DNA from: Bacillota bacterium
Lineage (GTDB): Bacteria; Bacillota; Desulfotomaculia; Desulfotomaculales; Ammonificaceae
DNA length: 64,000 nt
Direction of reading: 5' to 3'
NCBI GenBank assembly: GCA_040755295.1
Contig: JBFMBK010000001.1
Coordinates: forward strand, 372,001-436,000
The notes under the pieces are model-generated. The model made no database searches, was not told where the DNA came from, and worked only from the letters and a program-made list of their open reading frames with translations. Shown here one piece after another: positions 57,538-64,000 of this stretch. The position numbers were made by a program, and so were the translations under genes. Positions within the stretch are counted from its first letter, which is position 1; every line of letters starts with the position of its first letter.

Positions 57538-58353
57538 ATGGCCGAAAAAAGGACTCCTAAGAAACCGGTGAACAGTTATCGGGAAGGCAATATCGTCAGC
57601 GCATTTGGTACCGATCTGATGCTCACGGGGGGCATATTCGTCCCCAACCTCCTCCTGCGCTTCTATAAAAAACTGGGAATCAGCGACACCGGAATGATGA
57701 TCCTGCTGCAGCTCTTCCGTCTGAGAACCGAGGAATCGAGACTTCATGTCTCGGTGGCGGAACTGGCCGAATGCATGACGGTGGAAGAGCCGCTTTTGGC
57801 CCGTGAACTTCAAACGCTTCTGGACCGGAAGTTTCTCGCGGTTACCGAGTGCTACGACGGGCACCGCATAGTGGAGGGTTTCGATTTTCAGCCGCTTTTC
57901 GAAAAGATCTCCGAGGTTTGGGCCTGCGTAAAGGTAGAGGAGATCCAGGAGATACAAGAGTTGTTGAAGAAGGGGATGCGGGAAGCCGCTCCTGTCGATG
58001 AGGTTTTCAGCGAACTGTATCTGGCCTTCGAAAAGGAGTTCGGCAGGCCGCTGTCACCCATCGAAGCCGAACAGGTGCTTAAGTGGCGGCAGGAGACGGC
58101 GCCGACACTGGTACGCGAAGCACTCCGACGCGCCGTGCTTATGGGGAAACATAACTTCAAATACATCGGAACCATCCTCCTTGAATGGCGCAAGAATAAC
58201 CTCCGGACCCTGACCGAGGTGGAAGAGTACGACCGTAACTACGAAGCCGGCCGCAGGCGAAAAGGGAAACGCAATCCTCCCGCCAAGGAAAAAGAAGCAA
58301 AGGAAGAACAGGAGAGAAGAAAAGCTCTGATTAAGTCGCTTTATCTCAGTTAA
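57538..58353 (+). CDS. DnaD-domain primosome protein
   Basis: 271 residues, ATG 57538. N-terminal winged-helix (about 35-125, VPNLLLRFYKKLGISDTGMM, LAECMTVEEPLLARELQTLL), then a DnaD/DnaB2-type helical domain (about 155-225, VFSELYLAFEKEFGRPLSPI, HNFKYIGTILLEWRKNNLRT with the YxxxIxxxW motif) and a highly charged C-terminal tail (KGKRNPPAKEKEAKEEQERR). DnaD proteins help load the replicative helicase in Firmicutes. The ATPase loader gene follows 11 bases on, so these form a helicase-loading pair. Confidence 0.92.
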   Translation: MAEKRTPKKPVNSYREGNIVSAFGTDLMLTGGIFVPNLLLRFYKKLGISDTGMMILLQLFRLRTEESRLHVSVAELAECMTVEEPLLARELQTLLDRKFLAVTECYDGHRIVEGFDFQPLFEKISEVWACVKVEEIQEIQELLKKGMREAAPVDEVFSELYLAFEKEFGRPLSPIEAEQVLKWRQETAPTLVREALRRAVLMGKHNFKYIGTILLEWRKNNLRTLTEVEEYDRNYEAGRRRKGKRNPPAKEKEAKEEQERRKALIKSLYLS

Positions 58354-58364
58354 GAGGGGGACAT

Positions 58365-59111
58365 GTGGTGGGGGATGTTTGTCAGGAGTGTGGTAACAGG
58401 GGGCTGATCCTGCGCGGCGATGCCGCCGTTCCCTGTGCCTGCGTTAAAGAGAAAGCAATGCGCGCCCGTTTCTCCCTCTCCCAGATGTCGCCTCTAATGC
58501 GTAAGCACACCTTTGATCGCTTTGACTTCCGTTATTACTCCCGCAGCCGGAAGGACGAGGATAAGGGAATCACCTTTCAGGAGTCCGCCAAACGTGCTTA
58601 TAATGCGGCTAAGGAGTTTGTGACAATTTTTATGAAAGGGGAAGCCGGCGAGGGTTTGATCTTCACCGGCCAGGTCGGAACCGGGAAAAGTTTTCTGGCC
58701 TGCTGTATAGCCAACGCTCTTCTTGAAGCGGGGAAAGAGGTCCTTTTCGTGGTTGTACCGGACTTTCTCGACGAAATCCGGGCTACCTACGACGAAGAAT
58801 CAGATGTACCGCTCAGCGAGCACGAACTCCTCGGCCTGGCAAGAGGCACACCCCTTTTAATACTTGATGACCTGGGCGCTTTCACTTACACCGATTGGGC
58901 CCGGCAGAAGATTTACTCCATTCTGAACCACCGCTTGAACCACCGCCTTCCGGTAGTAATCACCACTAACGTGGCCCTGGAAGAGCTTGAGGAGTATCTG
59001 GGGGCACGTACCACTTCCCGTATCATCGAAATCTGCCGGCCTTACCGGCTGATGGTGGAGAACGATATCCGTGCCGTCCGCCGCCACGAACGTGAGTCTA
59101 AACGCCGGTAA
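58365..59111 (+). CDS. DnaC/DnaI-like helicase-loader ATPase
   Basis: 248 residues; GTG 58365 (or GTG 58368) with GAGGGGG upstream. N-terminal zinc site CQECGNRG...CACV (about 6-28), then AAA+ ATPase: Walker A TGQVGTGKSFLACCIANALL (about 101-120), Walker B LLILDDLGAFTYTDWARQKI (about 164-183), sensor VVITTNVALEELEEYLGART (about 201-220) and Arg finger in TTSRIIEICRPYRL. Typical of DnaI/DnaC and IstB-like proteins; pairing with DnaD, and no transposase, favours chromosomal DnaI function. Terminator not seen; the following 540 bases lack a gene of normal size. Confidence 0.92.
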   Translation: MVGDVCQECGNRGLILRGDAAVPCACVKEKAMRARFSLSQMSPLMRKHTFDRFDFRYYSRSRKDEDKGITFQESAKRAYNAAKEFVTIFMKGEAGEGLIFTGQVGTGKSFLACCIANALLEAGKEVLFVVVPDFLDEIRATYDEESDVPLSEHELLGLARGTPLLILDDLGAFTYTDWARQKIYSILNHRLNHRLPVVITTNVALEELEEYLGARTTSRIIEICRPYRLMVENDIRAVRRHERESKRR

Positions 59112-59232
59112 AGAGAGCGTAGCCGTCGCGGTTAGCATTGGTTGATGTTGCATGCCTATCTTTGCGCCAATATTTTAATTAAAGACTCCCTTCGACCTTC
59201 CCACCCAAATTTTGAAAACACAGTCTTTTATC

Positions 59233-59261
59233 TTGTGTGTGAATTGATTACACATTACAAT
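59233..59261 (+). promoter_or_regulatory. Promoter for the DUF5752-treT operon
   Basis: TTGTGT (59233-59238), 17-base spacer, TACAAT (59256-59261). A ~390-base leader follows. It holds a possible 39-53 residue frame ending at 59549, with GGAGGG before ATG 59430, which I do not claim as a gene. Confidence 0.5.
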
Positions 59262-59650
59262 GTCTCCGTGGCCTGTTCGAGGCTTAGGTTAAAGCTGTCG
59301 CCGAAAGGTTGATTCCTAATGTCATAGTTTGAAGTTTTATTCAAATATAGCTACTTTAACCTCAAAGACAGAGGCCATTTTGTAAATATGGATGTGGTCC
59401 TTCCTCCGGCAATGGCTCTGGAGGGTGGTATGACGGGTGTGGGCGAGGTTCCGGTTTACAAATGGGTAAGGGTCTTGGAAGGTGTTTCAATGAGATTGTT
59501 TTTTCAAAGCGTAAGACAATGCACGGTCGCAGTACATAATAAGATTTAGGTGTTCGAGAAGCCGCCTTAACCGGAAGTCCTGTTCGTCCGGCGCCGACGG
59601 AGTACCGCCGGGATAGCGCCGTATAATCCGCAGGCACAGGGAGAATCAGA

Positions 59651-60289
59651 ATGAGCAACCCTTTTCATTTTTATACGGAGCACCACCTTATAAAGCTGCT
59701 GGGTTTAAAGGCAAGGAACCCCGCCGAATTGTTGGATGGGATAAAAAAGGTGCCGCAGTCTTCGATTTACTATCACACGCATAGGTTTTTGCAGCAGCAT
59801 TTCTATCTTTCTCCTGAACCGCCCAATGATTTTGCCTACTGGTTTACCAACGTCCTTAACCTTGGGGATTTGGGCGAAGCATTTGCCAGTGTCGATACCG
59901 TCGAATTCAGGAGCATGGAAGCGTTAAGAAACAAGTTTATTGATATCCTGGAGGGGTACACGGCGAAAAACCCTGTGGTCTGTCCCGATGGACAGGAGTT
60001 TTATTTCATGGCCTGTAAGACCTTTATTCTCCCCACGCAGTACGTCGCCCAGAACCTTGAGGAATTTGCGGAAATGCTGGCCGGAACGAGCGTCAGTTCT
60101 TTATATTTTCATATCTTCGAAGCGCGGATGCGGCTCGGAAGGGATGAGAGTGATTTTGAAGCCTGGTTCAAGAGCCTGGGAGCGGACACGCTGGCCAAGG
60201 AGCTTTCCAGATTGGATCCCTATACCATAACGCTTGAAGGCCTAAGGGAAAAAATTATCAAAATGGTGAGGAAATATGCCGAACATTAA
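59651..60289 (+). CDS. DUF5752 family protein
   Basis: 212 residues, ATG 59651 after CAGGGAGAATC. All-helical look with conserved aromatic/His clusters: PFHFYTEHHLIKLLGLKARN, SIYYHTHRFLQQHFYLSPEP, FAYWFTNVLNLGDLGEAFAS, SSLYFHIFEARMRLGRDESD. This is the DUF5752 pattern, found beside trehalose synthase/GT4 genes. It overlaps treT by 14 bases, so it is probably a partner or regulator of TreT. Function unknown. Confidence 0.8.
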   Translation: MSNPFHFYTEHHLIKLLGLKARNPAELLDGIKKVPQSSIYYHTHRFLQQHFYLSPEPPNDFAYWFTNVLNLGDLGEAFASVDTVEFRSMEALRNKFIDILEGYTAKNPVVCPDGQEFYFMACKTFILPTQYVAQNLEEFAEMLAGTSVSSLYFHIFEARMRLGRDESDFEAWFKSLGADTLAKELSRLDPYTITLEGLREKIIKMVRKYAEH

Positions 60290-61499
60290 TGATTATACAG
60301 CGGTAGTAGGCGAAAGCGTTATCAATGAGCTGTACCTTCTCGCGGAAAGGCTTCACAACCGGACGGTGAAAAATATCAATTCAACCGCCGTCGGCGGCGG
60401 CGTGGCCGAGATACTCACGCGAATGATCCCGCTGTTGAAACAGCTCGGGGTCAACGCCAGGTGGGACGTGATAAAGGGTAACGATAAGTTTTTTAACATC
60501 ACCAAGAACATCCACAACGCCTTGCACGGCGCGAACGCCCAGGTTACCGGAGAAGACTGGGAATACCTTCTCGATGTGAACCGGGGAAACGCCGCCGAAC
60601 TGGATCTTTCCGACGACATCATATTCATCCACGATCCGCAGCCGGTAGCGCTGGTGGAGGAGAAGCGGCGCGGCAACCGGGGGAAATGGATATGGCGGTG
60701 CCATATAGACGTCGCCAACCCCCGGCCGGAGGTTATGGCTTTCCTGAAACCGTATGTCGAGCGGTACGATTGCGCGGTTTTTTCGGCGCCGGCCTACTGC
60801 AGGGAGTTGGGGATCCCTCAGGTCCTGGTTTCTCCTTCGATTGATCCCCTGAGCGATAAAAACAAAGAACTGCCGGAAGAAACGGTAAGCGAGGTCCTGG
60901 CCCGTTTCGGTATTGACCGGGAGCGCCCCGTGGTTACCCAGATCTCCCGCTTCGACTATCTCAAAGATCCCGTGGGCGTGATAAAGGTCTACCAGAAAGT
61001 CAAGAAGCACGTCGACTGTCAGCTTATCCTTGCCGGGGGCGGCGCCACCGACGACCCGGAGGGCATGAAGGTCCTTGAAGAGGCCAGATCGTCCGCCGCG
61101 GACGACCCGGACATCCATATCGTCTTCCTCCCGCCGGGCAGCGACATCGAAATCAACGCCCTGCAAAGGGCTTCGACGGTCATACTTCAGAAGTCGTTGA
61201 AGGAAGGGTTCGGGCTTACGGTCTCGGAGGCGCTGTGGAAGACCAGGCCGGTCATCGCGTCCGCGGTGGGCGGCATACCGCTGCAGATCAAACACAAGCA
61301 CTCAGGCATCCTTACGTATTCCATAGACGGTACGGCACATTATTTAAAACAATTGCTACAAGAGCCTAAATACGCGCGGAACCTCGGCCTCAACGGCAAA
61401 GAACACGTAAAGAACAACTTCCTTATTACACGGCACATCCGTGACTACCTTCTCCTGTTCCTTTCGCTTTACTACGAAGGCGATGTTGTTCGGCTCTGA
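60276..61499 (+). CDS. treT: Trehalose synthase TreT-type GT4 glycosyltransferase
   Basis: 407 residues, ATG 60276 overlapping the upstream gene. GT-B fold, family GT4: acceptor-side NSTAVGGGVAEILTRMIPLL (about 35-54), LGVNARWDVIKGNDKFFNIT, WRCHIDVANPRPEVMAFLKP, then SRFDYLKDPVGVIKVYQKVK, LILAGGGATDDPEG and the donor-site KSLKEGFGLTVSEALWK (E-x7-E, about 308-324). These features are typical of TreT, which joins NDP-glucose and glucose to trehalose (reversible). Trehalose would serve as compatible solute or carbon store, linking with the glucan genes at 8.8-14.8 kb. Confidence 0.9.
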   Translation: MPNINDYTAVVGESVINELYLLAERLHNRTVKNINSTAVGGGVAEILTRMIPLLKQLGVNARWDVIKGNDKFFNITKNIHNALHGANAQVTGEDWEYLLDVNRGNAAELDLSDDIIFIHDPQPVALVEEKRRGNRGKWIWRCHIDVANPRPEVMAFLKPYVERYDCAVFSAPAYCRELGIPQVLVSPSIDPLSDKNKELPEETVSEVLARFGIDRERPVVTQISRFDYLKDPVGVIKVYQKVKKHVDCQLILAGGGATDDPEGMKVLEEARSSAADDPDIHIVFLPPGSDIEINALQRASTVILQKSLKEGFGLTVSEALWKTRPVIASAVGGIPLQIKHKHSGILTYSIDGTAHYLKQLLQEPKYARNLGLNGKEHVKNNFLITRHIRDYLLLFLSLYYEGDVVRL

Positions 61500-61592
61500 G
61501 GTCGATCAGACGGTGTAAACGCGCTGGGGGGCGGCGTTTCACCAAAAAACGGCATGCCTGCGAGCTATCAACGAATAGCTCATGAACTTAAA

Positions 61593-61621
61593 GGGGGCCG
61601 ATTTCAGGCCCCCATTTTTTT
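61593..61621 (+). terminator. Terminator after treT
   Basis: GGGGGCC (61593-61599), loop GATTTCA, GGCCCCC (61607-61613), then A and seven T. Confidence 0.92.
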
Positions 61622-61631
61622 GCCCGTCCTT

Positions 61632-61661
61632 TGTTTCTGATTAGTCTATTAAATTGATAAT
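61632..61661 (+). promoter_or_regulatory. Candidate promoter for SleB-like gene
   Basis: TTGTTT (61632-61637), 18-base spacer, GATAAT (61656-61661), about 205 bases upstream of the start codon. No other gene between. Confidence 0.4.
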
Positions 61662-61865
61662 GCATAAAAAAACGCATTCACTGGTTAAAATAGCTCTCTG
61701 GAGAGCGTTTAAAGCATCGGGAAGAGATAATCAGGCTCTCTTATCGCGAATAAAGGGATGGCCAGCAAGATTAAAGCGACATTTTGTGAAGCCGGGCGCC
61801 GGGAAATCCGGTCTCCCGCTTGTTAAGTGCCGCTGGCGAGCGGCCTATCGGGAAAGGAGGACATG

Positions 61866-62480
61866 ATGAAAACACGAATAATACTTTTCCTGATTTTGTT
61901 GCTGCTGGGTTGTTGCACTTCAGCGGCGGCGGGTGAAGGAAAATGGTACAAGGTTGCCACCGGCGACACGTTGTGGGCGATAAGCACAGGGCACGGGACA
62001 ACCGTTACGGCTATTATGGAGGCCAACGAACTCGACAGCGACCTGATTCTTCCGGGGCAGATGCTCAGTATTCCGGCGGATACGGGCGCCGCGTCAGCCT
62101 GGGACGACCTTTGGCTCATGGCGCATATAATTAACGCTGAGGCCAGAGGGGAAGACTTTTTGGGCAAGGTGGCGGTGGGCGCCGTGATAGTCAACCGGCT
62201 GCGCCACCCTGCTTTCCCGAAAACAACGCACGGTGTAATATTTCAGTGCACTAACGGCGTTTTCGAATTTACTCCGGTGGCGGACGGTTCGATTAACCTT
62301 GAACCGGACGATCAAGCGTTCCAGGCTGCCCGGGCGGCCCTGGACGGCGTTGATCCCACAAACGGTGCGTTGTTTTTCTACAACCCGGAAACTGCGGAGG
62401 ATCGCTGGATTCGAACCCTTCCCATCACCGCAAGCATCGGAAACCACGTGTTTGCCACAAACAGTTTCACAAGCACATAA
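61866..62480 (+). CDS. LysM + SleB-type cell-wall hydrolase, probable lipoprotein
   Basis: 204 residues; ATG 61866 lies five bases after AAAGGAGG, ATG 61863 is too close. Signal peptide with a lipobox (ILFLILLLLGC), so probably attached to the membrane outer face. LysM domain (about 26-72, WYKVATGDTLWAISTGHGTT, LILPGQMLSIPA), then Hydrolase_2/SleB catalytic domain (about 80-204): HIINAEARGEDFLGKVAVGA with the catalytic Glu, VIVNRLRHPAFPKT, GVIFQCTNGVFEFTPVADGS and ALFFYNPETAEDRWIRTLP. SleB enzymes are lytic transglycosylases acting on spore cortex peptidoglycan. Followed by a terminator and the intron. Confidence 0.92.
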   Translation: MKTRIILFLILLLLGCCTSAAAGEGKWYKVATGDTLWAISTGHGTTVTAIMEANELDSDLILPGQMLSIPADTGAASAWDDLWLMAHIINAEARGEDFLGKVAVGAVIVNRLRHPAFPKTTHGVIFQCTNGVFEFTPVADGSINLEPDDQAFQAARAALDGVDPTNGALFFYNPETAEDRWIRTLPITASIGNHVFATNSFTST

Positions 62481-62491
62481 GAGGAGTTGGA

Positions 62492-62516
62492 GGCCGCTTA
62501 AAGCGGCCTTGCTTTT
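62492..62516 (+). terminator. Terminator of SleB-like gene and insertion site of group II intron
   Basis: GGCCGC TTAAA GCGGCC (62492-62508) then TTGCTTTT. The intron 5' end follows at once. Confidence 0.85.
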
Positions 62517-64000
62517 CTGTGCCCGGCATGGGTGTTGCCTATAAGGTGGAAGTCCTGAGCGACGAAGGTAGCAGTAGTCGTTAGCCTAAGGCAAGGGTGT
62601 CCGCCGTGAGGCGGAATCTGAAAGAAGCCGGCGGCAAGCCTCCGGCCCGAGGACCACCAACCCCAGGCGAGGCTAGTGGCAGTTGGATGAGCTTGCAAGA
62701 CAAAGCGAAGTCCTTGCTACCGAAGGCTGCCGAGAGTAAATGGGGCGGGTAGATGGAGGGAAAGGCAACGCACTTACCCGGGGAGACCTGCCGGATATGC
62801 CGAGTAATTTGGTAACCCGTGCCGGAAGGTATGGTTGAACCGGCAGGAGTCAGCAGAGGTCATAGTACCCCACCGGAGACGTCCGGGAGGGGAAGGACCG
62901 AACATAAGGAAAGGGAAGCACGCAATGAGTTCGCGGGAAGAGCGAAGAAAGCCGAAAATCCTTAAAGGGAGCTACCCACAGGAGGAAGCGGTGAATACGC
63001 GGGGGACTGTGGGAGCGCAGAGTTCTTTCCCGGCACAAGTTACGGAGCGACCCGGCGGAAACGGTACTGACCTGATGGAGAAGGTGGTGGAGCGAAGCTA
63101 TGGTTTCAGGCCGGGGCGGAACGCCTATCAGGCGGTAAAGCGGGCGCAGTCATACATTCGGCAAGGATATCGGTACGTAGTTGACCTGGACGTGGAGAAG
63201 TTCTTTGACCGGGTCAACCACGACATCCTAATGGGCAGGGTAGCGCGGAAGGTGAAGGACAAGAGGGTTCTGATGATAATCCGACGCTACTTACAGTCCG
63301 GAGTGATGCTCAACGGGTGCTAGGTCCGTAGTGAAGAAGGGACGCCACAAGGCGGTCCAATAAGCAACATTATCCTCGATGACTTGGACAAAGAACTGGA
63401 GCGGCGTGGCTACAGGTACGTCCGTTATGCGGATGACTGTAACATCTACGTCAAGAGCCAGCGCGCTGGCTTAAGAGTGATGGAGAGCGTGCGCCGGTTC
63501 ACAGAAGGGCGGCTCAAGCTGAAGATCAACCTGCATAAAAGCGCCGTTGACCGGCCCTGGCGAGGAAATTACTGGGCTTCTCCTTTACCTGGGGAGAAGA
63601 GCCACGCATCCGCCTTGCGCCGAAGACGGTTCAGCGGTTCAAAGAGCGAACACTCCAGCTCACTAAGCGGAGCTGGAGTATTAGCCTAACGGACCGCCTG
63701 GAACGGTTAAACGCCTATCTTAAGGGATGGATTGGCTACTTCCGTCTGGCAGATACCTATAGTATCTTTCAGTCGCTTGACGAGTGGTTACGGCGGAGAT
63801 TGCGAATGTGTCTGCTCAAGCAATGGAAGAAATCACGCACTAAACGCCGTAAACTGGTTGCGCTCGGAATCCCTGAGGAATGGGCCAAACTAATCAGCGG
63901 CTCACGCAAGGGATATTGGCGACTTGCCAACACCCTACAGGTGAACAAGGCCCTTGGTCTTACCTATTGGCGAAACCAAGGGCTTGTCAGCTTAGTTGAA
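62517..64000 (+). mobile_element. Class C (IIC) group II intron, 3' end beyond the window
   Basis: From about 62517 the DNA follows the known 5' region of class C introns such as the Oceanobacillus iheyensis one: GTGCCCGGCATGGGTG, then CTATAAGGTGGAAGTCC, the GTAGCAGTAGTCGTTAGCCT block, GCAAGGGTGTCCGCCG and GAATCTGAAAGAAGCCGGCG, later TACCCGGGGAGACCTG and AGTCAGCAGAGGTCATAGTA. This is domain I-III ribozyme sequence, compared from memory. Domain IV carries the reverse-transcriptase gene. Domains V-VI would lie past base 64000. The 5' end sits directly after a terminator T tract, the usual IIC target. The RNA part looks complete so far, but its protein is broken. Confidence 0.9.
62925..64000 (+). 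pseudogene. Broken group II intron reverse transcriptase/maturase
   Basis: Starts ATG 62925 (AAAGGGAAG upstream). N-part MSSREERRKPKILKGSYPQE ... DLMEKVVE jumps at about 63092 straight to RSYGFRPGRNAYQAVKRAQS, so roughly RT0 to RT2/3 (on the order of 90-110 residues) is deleted. A TAG (63321-63323) interrupts LNGC*VRSEEGTPQGGP, and a few residues after GGP are also missing. The catalytic YADD remains (63426-63437). A frameshift near 63560 follows SAVDRPW; the other frame continues LGFSFTWGEEPRIRLAPKTV and the maturase X domain (LNAYLKGWIGYFRLADTYSI, RLRMCLLKQWKKSRTKRRKL) to the window end. Cannot make active enzyme; splicing would need help in trans. Confidence 0.9.

Noticed and set aside
59388-59549. 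Small frame of 39-53 residues in the DUF5752 leader
   Set aside because: It has GGAGGG before ATG 59430, but the sequence is not like any family I know and the leader could simply be untranslated.
1-64000. tRNA or rRNA genes
   Set aside because: No cloverleaf with a GGTTCGAATCC-type arm and no conserved rRNA segments were recognised by eye; a covariance search would be decisive.

Overview
The window looks like a chromosomal segment of an anaerobic, Gram-positive (Firmicutes/Clostridia) bacterium of the Peptococcaceae/Desulfotomaculum/Pelotomaculum type. This is inferred from gene content and order, not from a database search. The run thrS-infC-rpmI-rplT ... pheS-pheT-zapA-(NIF3)-U32 peptidase-mutS2, the T-box leader, spore/cell-wall hydrolases (YaaH-type GH18, SleB-type), DnaD/DnaI-type primosome proteins, a minimal SufCB system, a benzoyl-CoA/hydroxyacyl-CoA dehydratase-type activase and an orphan hyp cluster all fit such an organism. 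Most genes are on the + strand.

Layout. 1-8.5 kb: an NhaD/ArsB-type transporter (cut by the window start), an HD-GYP phosphodiesterase, HtrA protease, GH18 hydrolase, D-Ala-D-Ala carboxypeptidase and a Na/Pi symporter. 8.8-14.8 kb: an alpha-glucan cluster (DUF4912, a GH57-GT4 fusion, GH15). 15-17.7 kb: a MetE-like protein, a PHP phosphatase and two gene remnants. 17.7-24.5 kb: hypABFCDE without hydrogenase structural genes, then DUF445. 24.7-43 kb: translation and housekeeping genes with several leaders (thrS T-box, infC leader with an ATT start codon, a long pheS leader holding a tiny YqzL-like gene). 43-46.5 kb: DUF89 and SufCB. 46.7-51.9 kb: four tandem paralogous pentaheme c-type cytochromes. 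52-62.5 kb: gap, amphi-Trp protein, TtcA-like, activase, DUF456, a DUF503 protein with a degenerate CobU-like half, DnaD, DnaI-like, DUF5752-TreT and a SleB-like lipoprotein. 62.5 kb to the end: a class C group II intron with a broken reverse transcriptase, sitting directly behind a transcription terminator.

Two things stand out. (1) The four-gene cytochrome array encodes secreted proteins with a Trp-rich, beta-rich N-terminal domain followed by three CXXCH and two CX4CH heme sites (the fourth paralogue ends in CXXCH instead). The third and fourth genes have strong Shine-Dalgarno sequences but no standard start codon at the expected position. (2) At least two families of interspersed palindromic repeats (called A and B here) lie in 5' leaders, and most copies end at the Shine-Dalgarno sequence of the next gene (GH15, MetE-like, hypB, hypE, pheT, mutS2, sufC, DUF503). 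They carry exchangeable inner hairpin cargos at fixed positions, and the same cargo type occurs in both families. Some copies now encode the C-termini of neighbouring proteins. This nested modular repeat system is the best candidate here for something undescribed, together with the cytochrome family.
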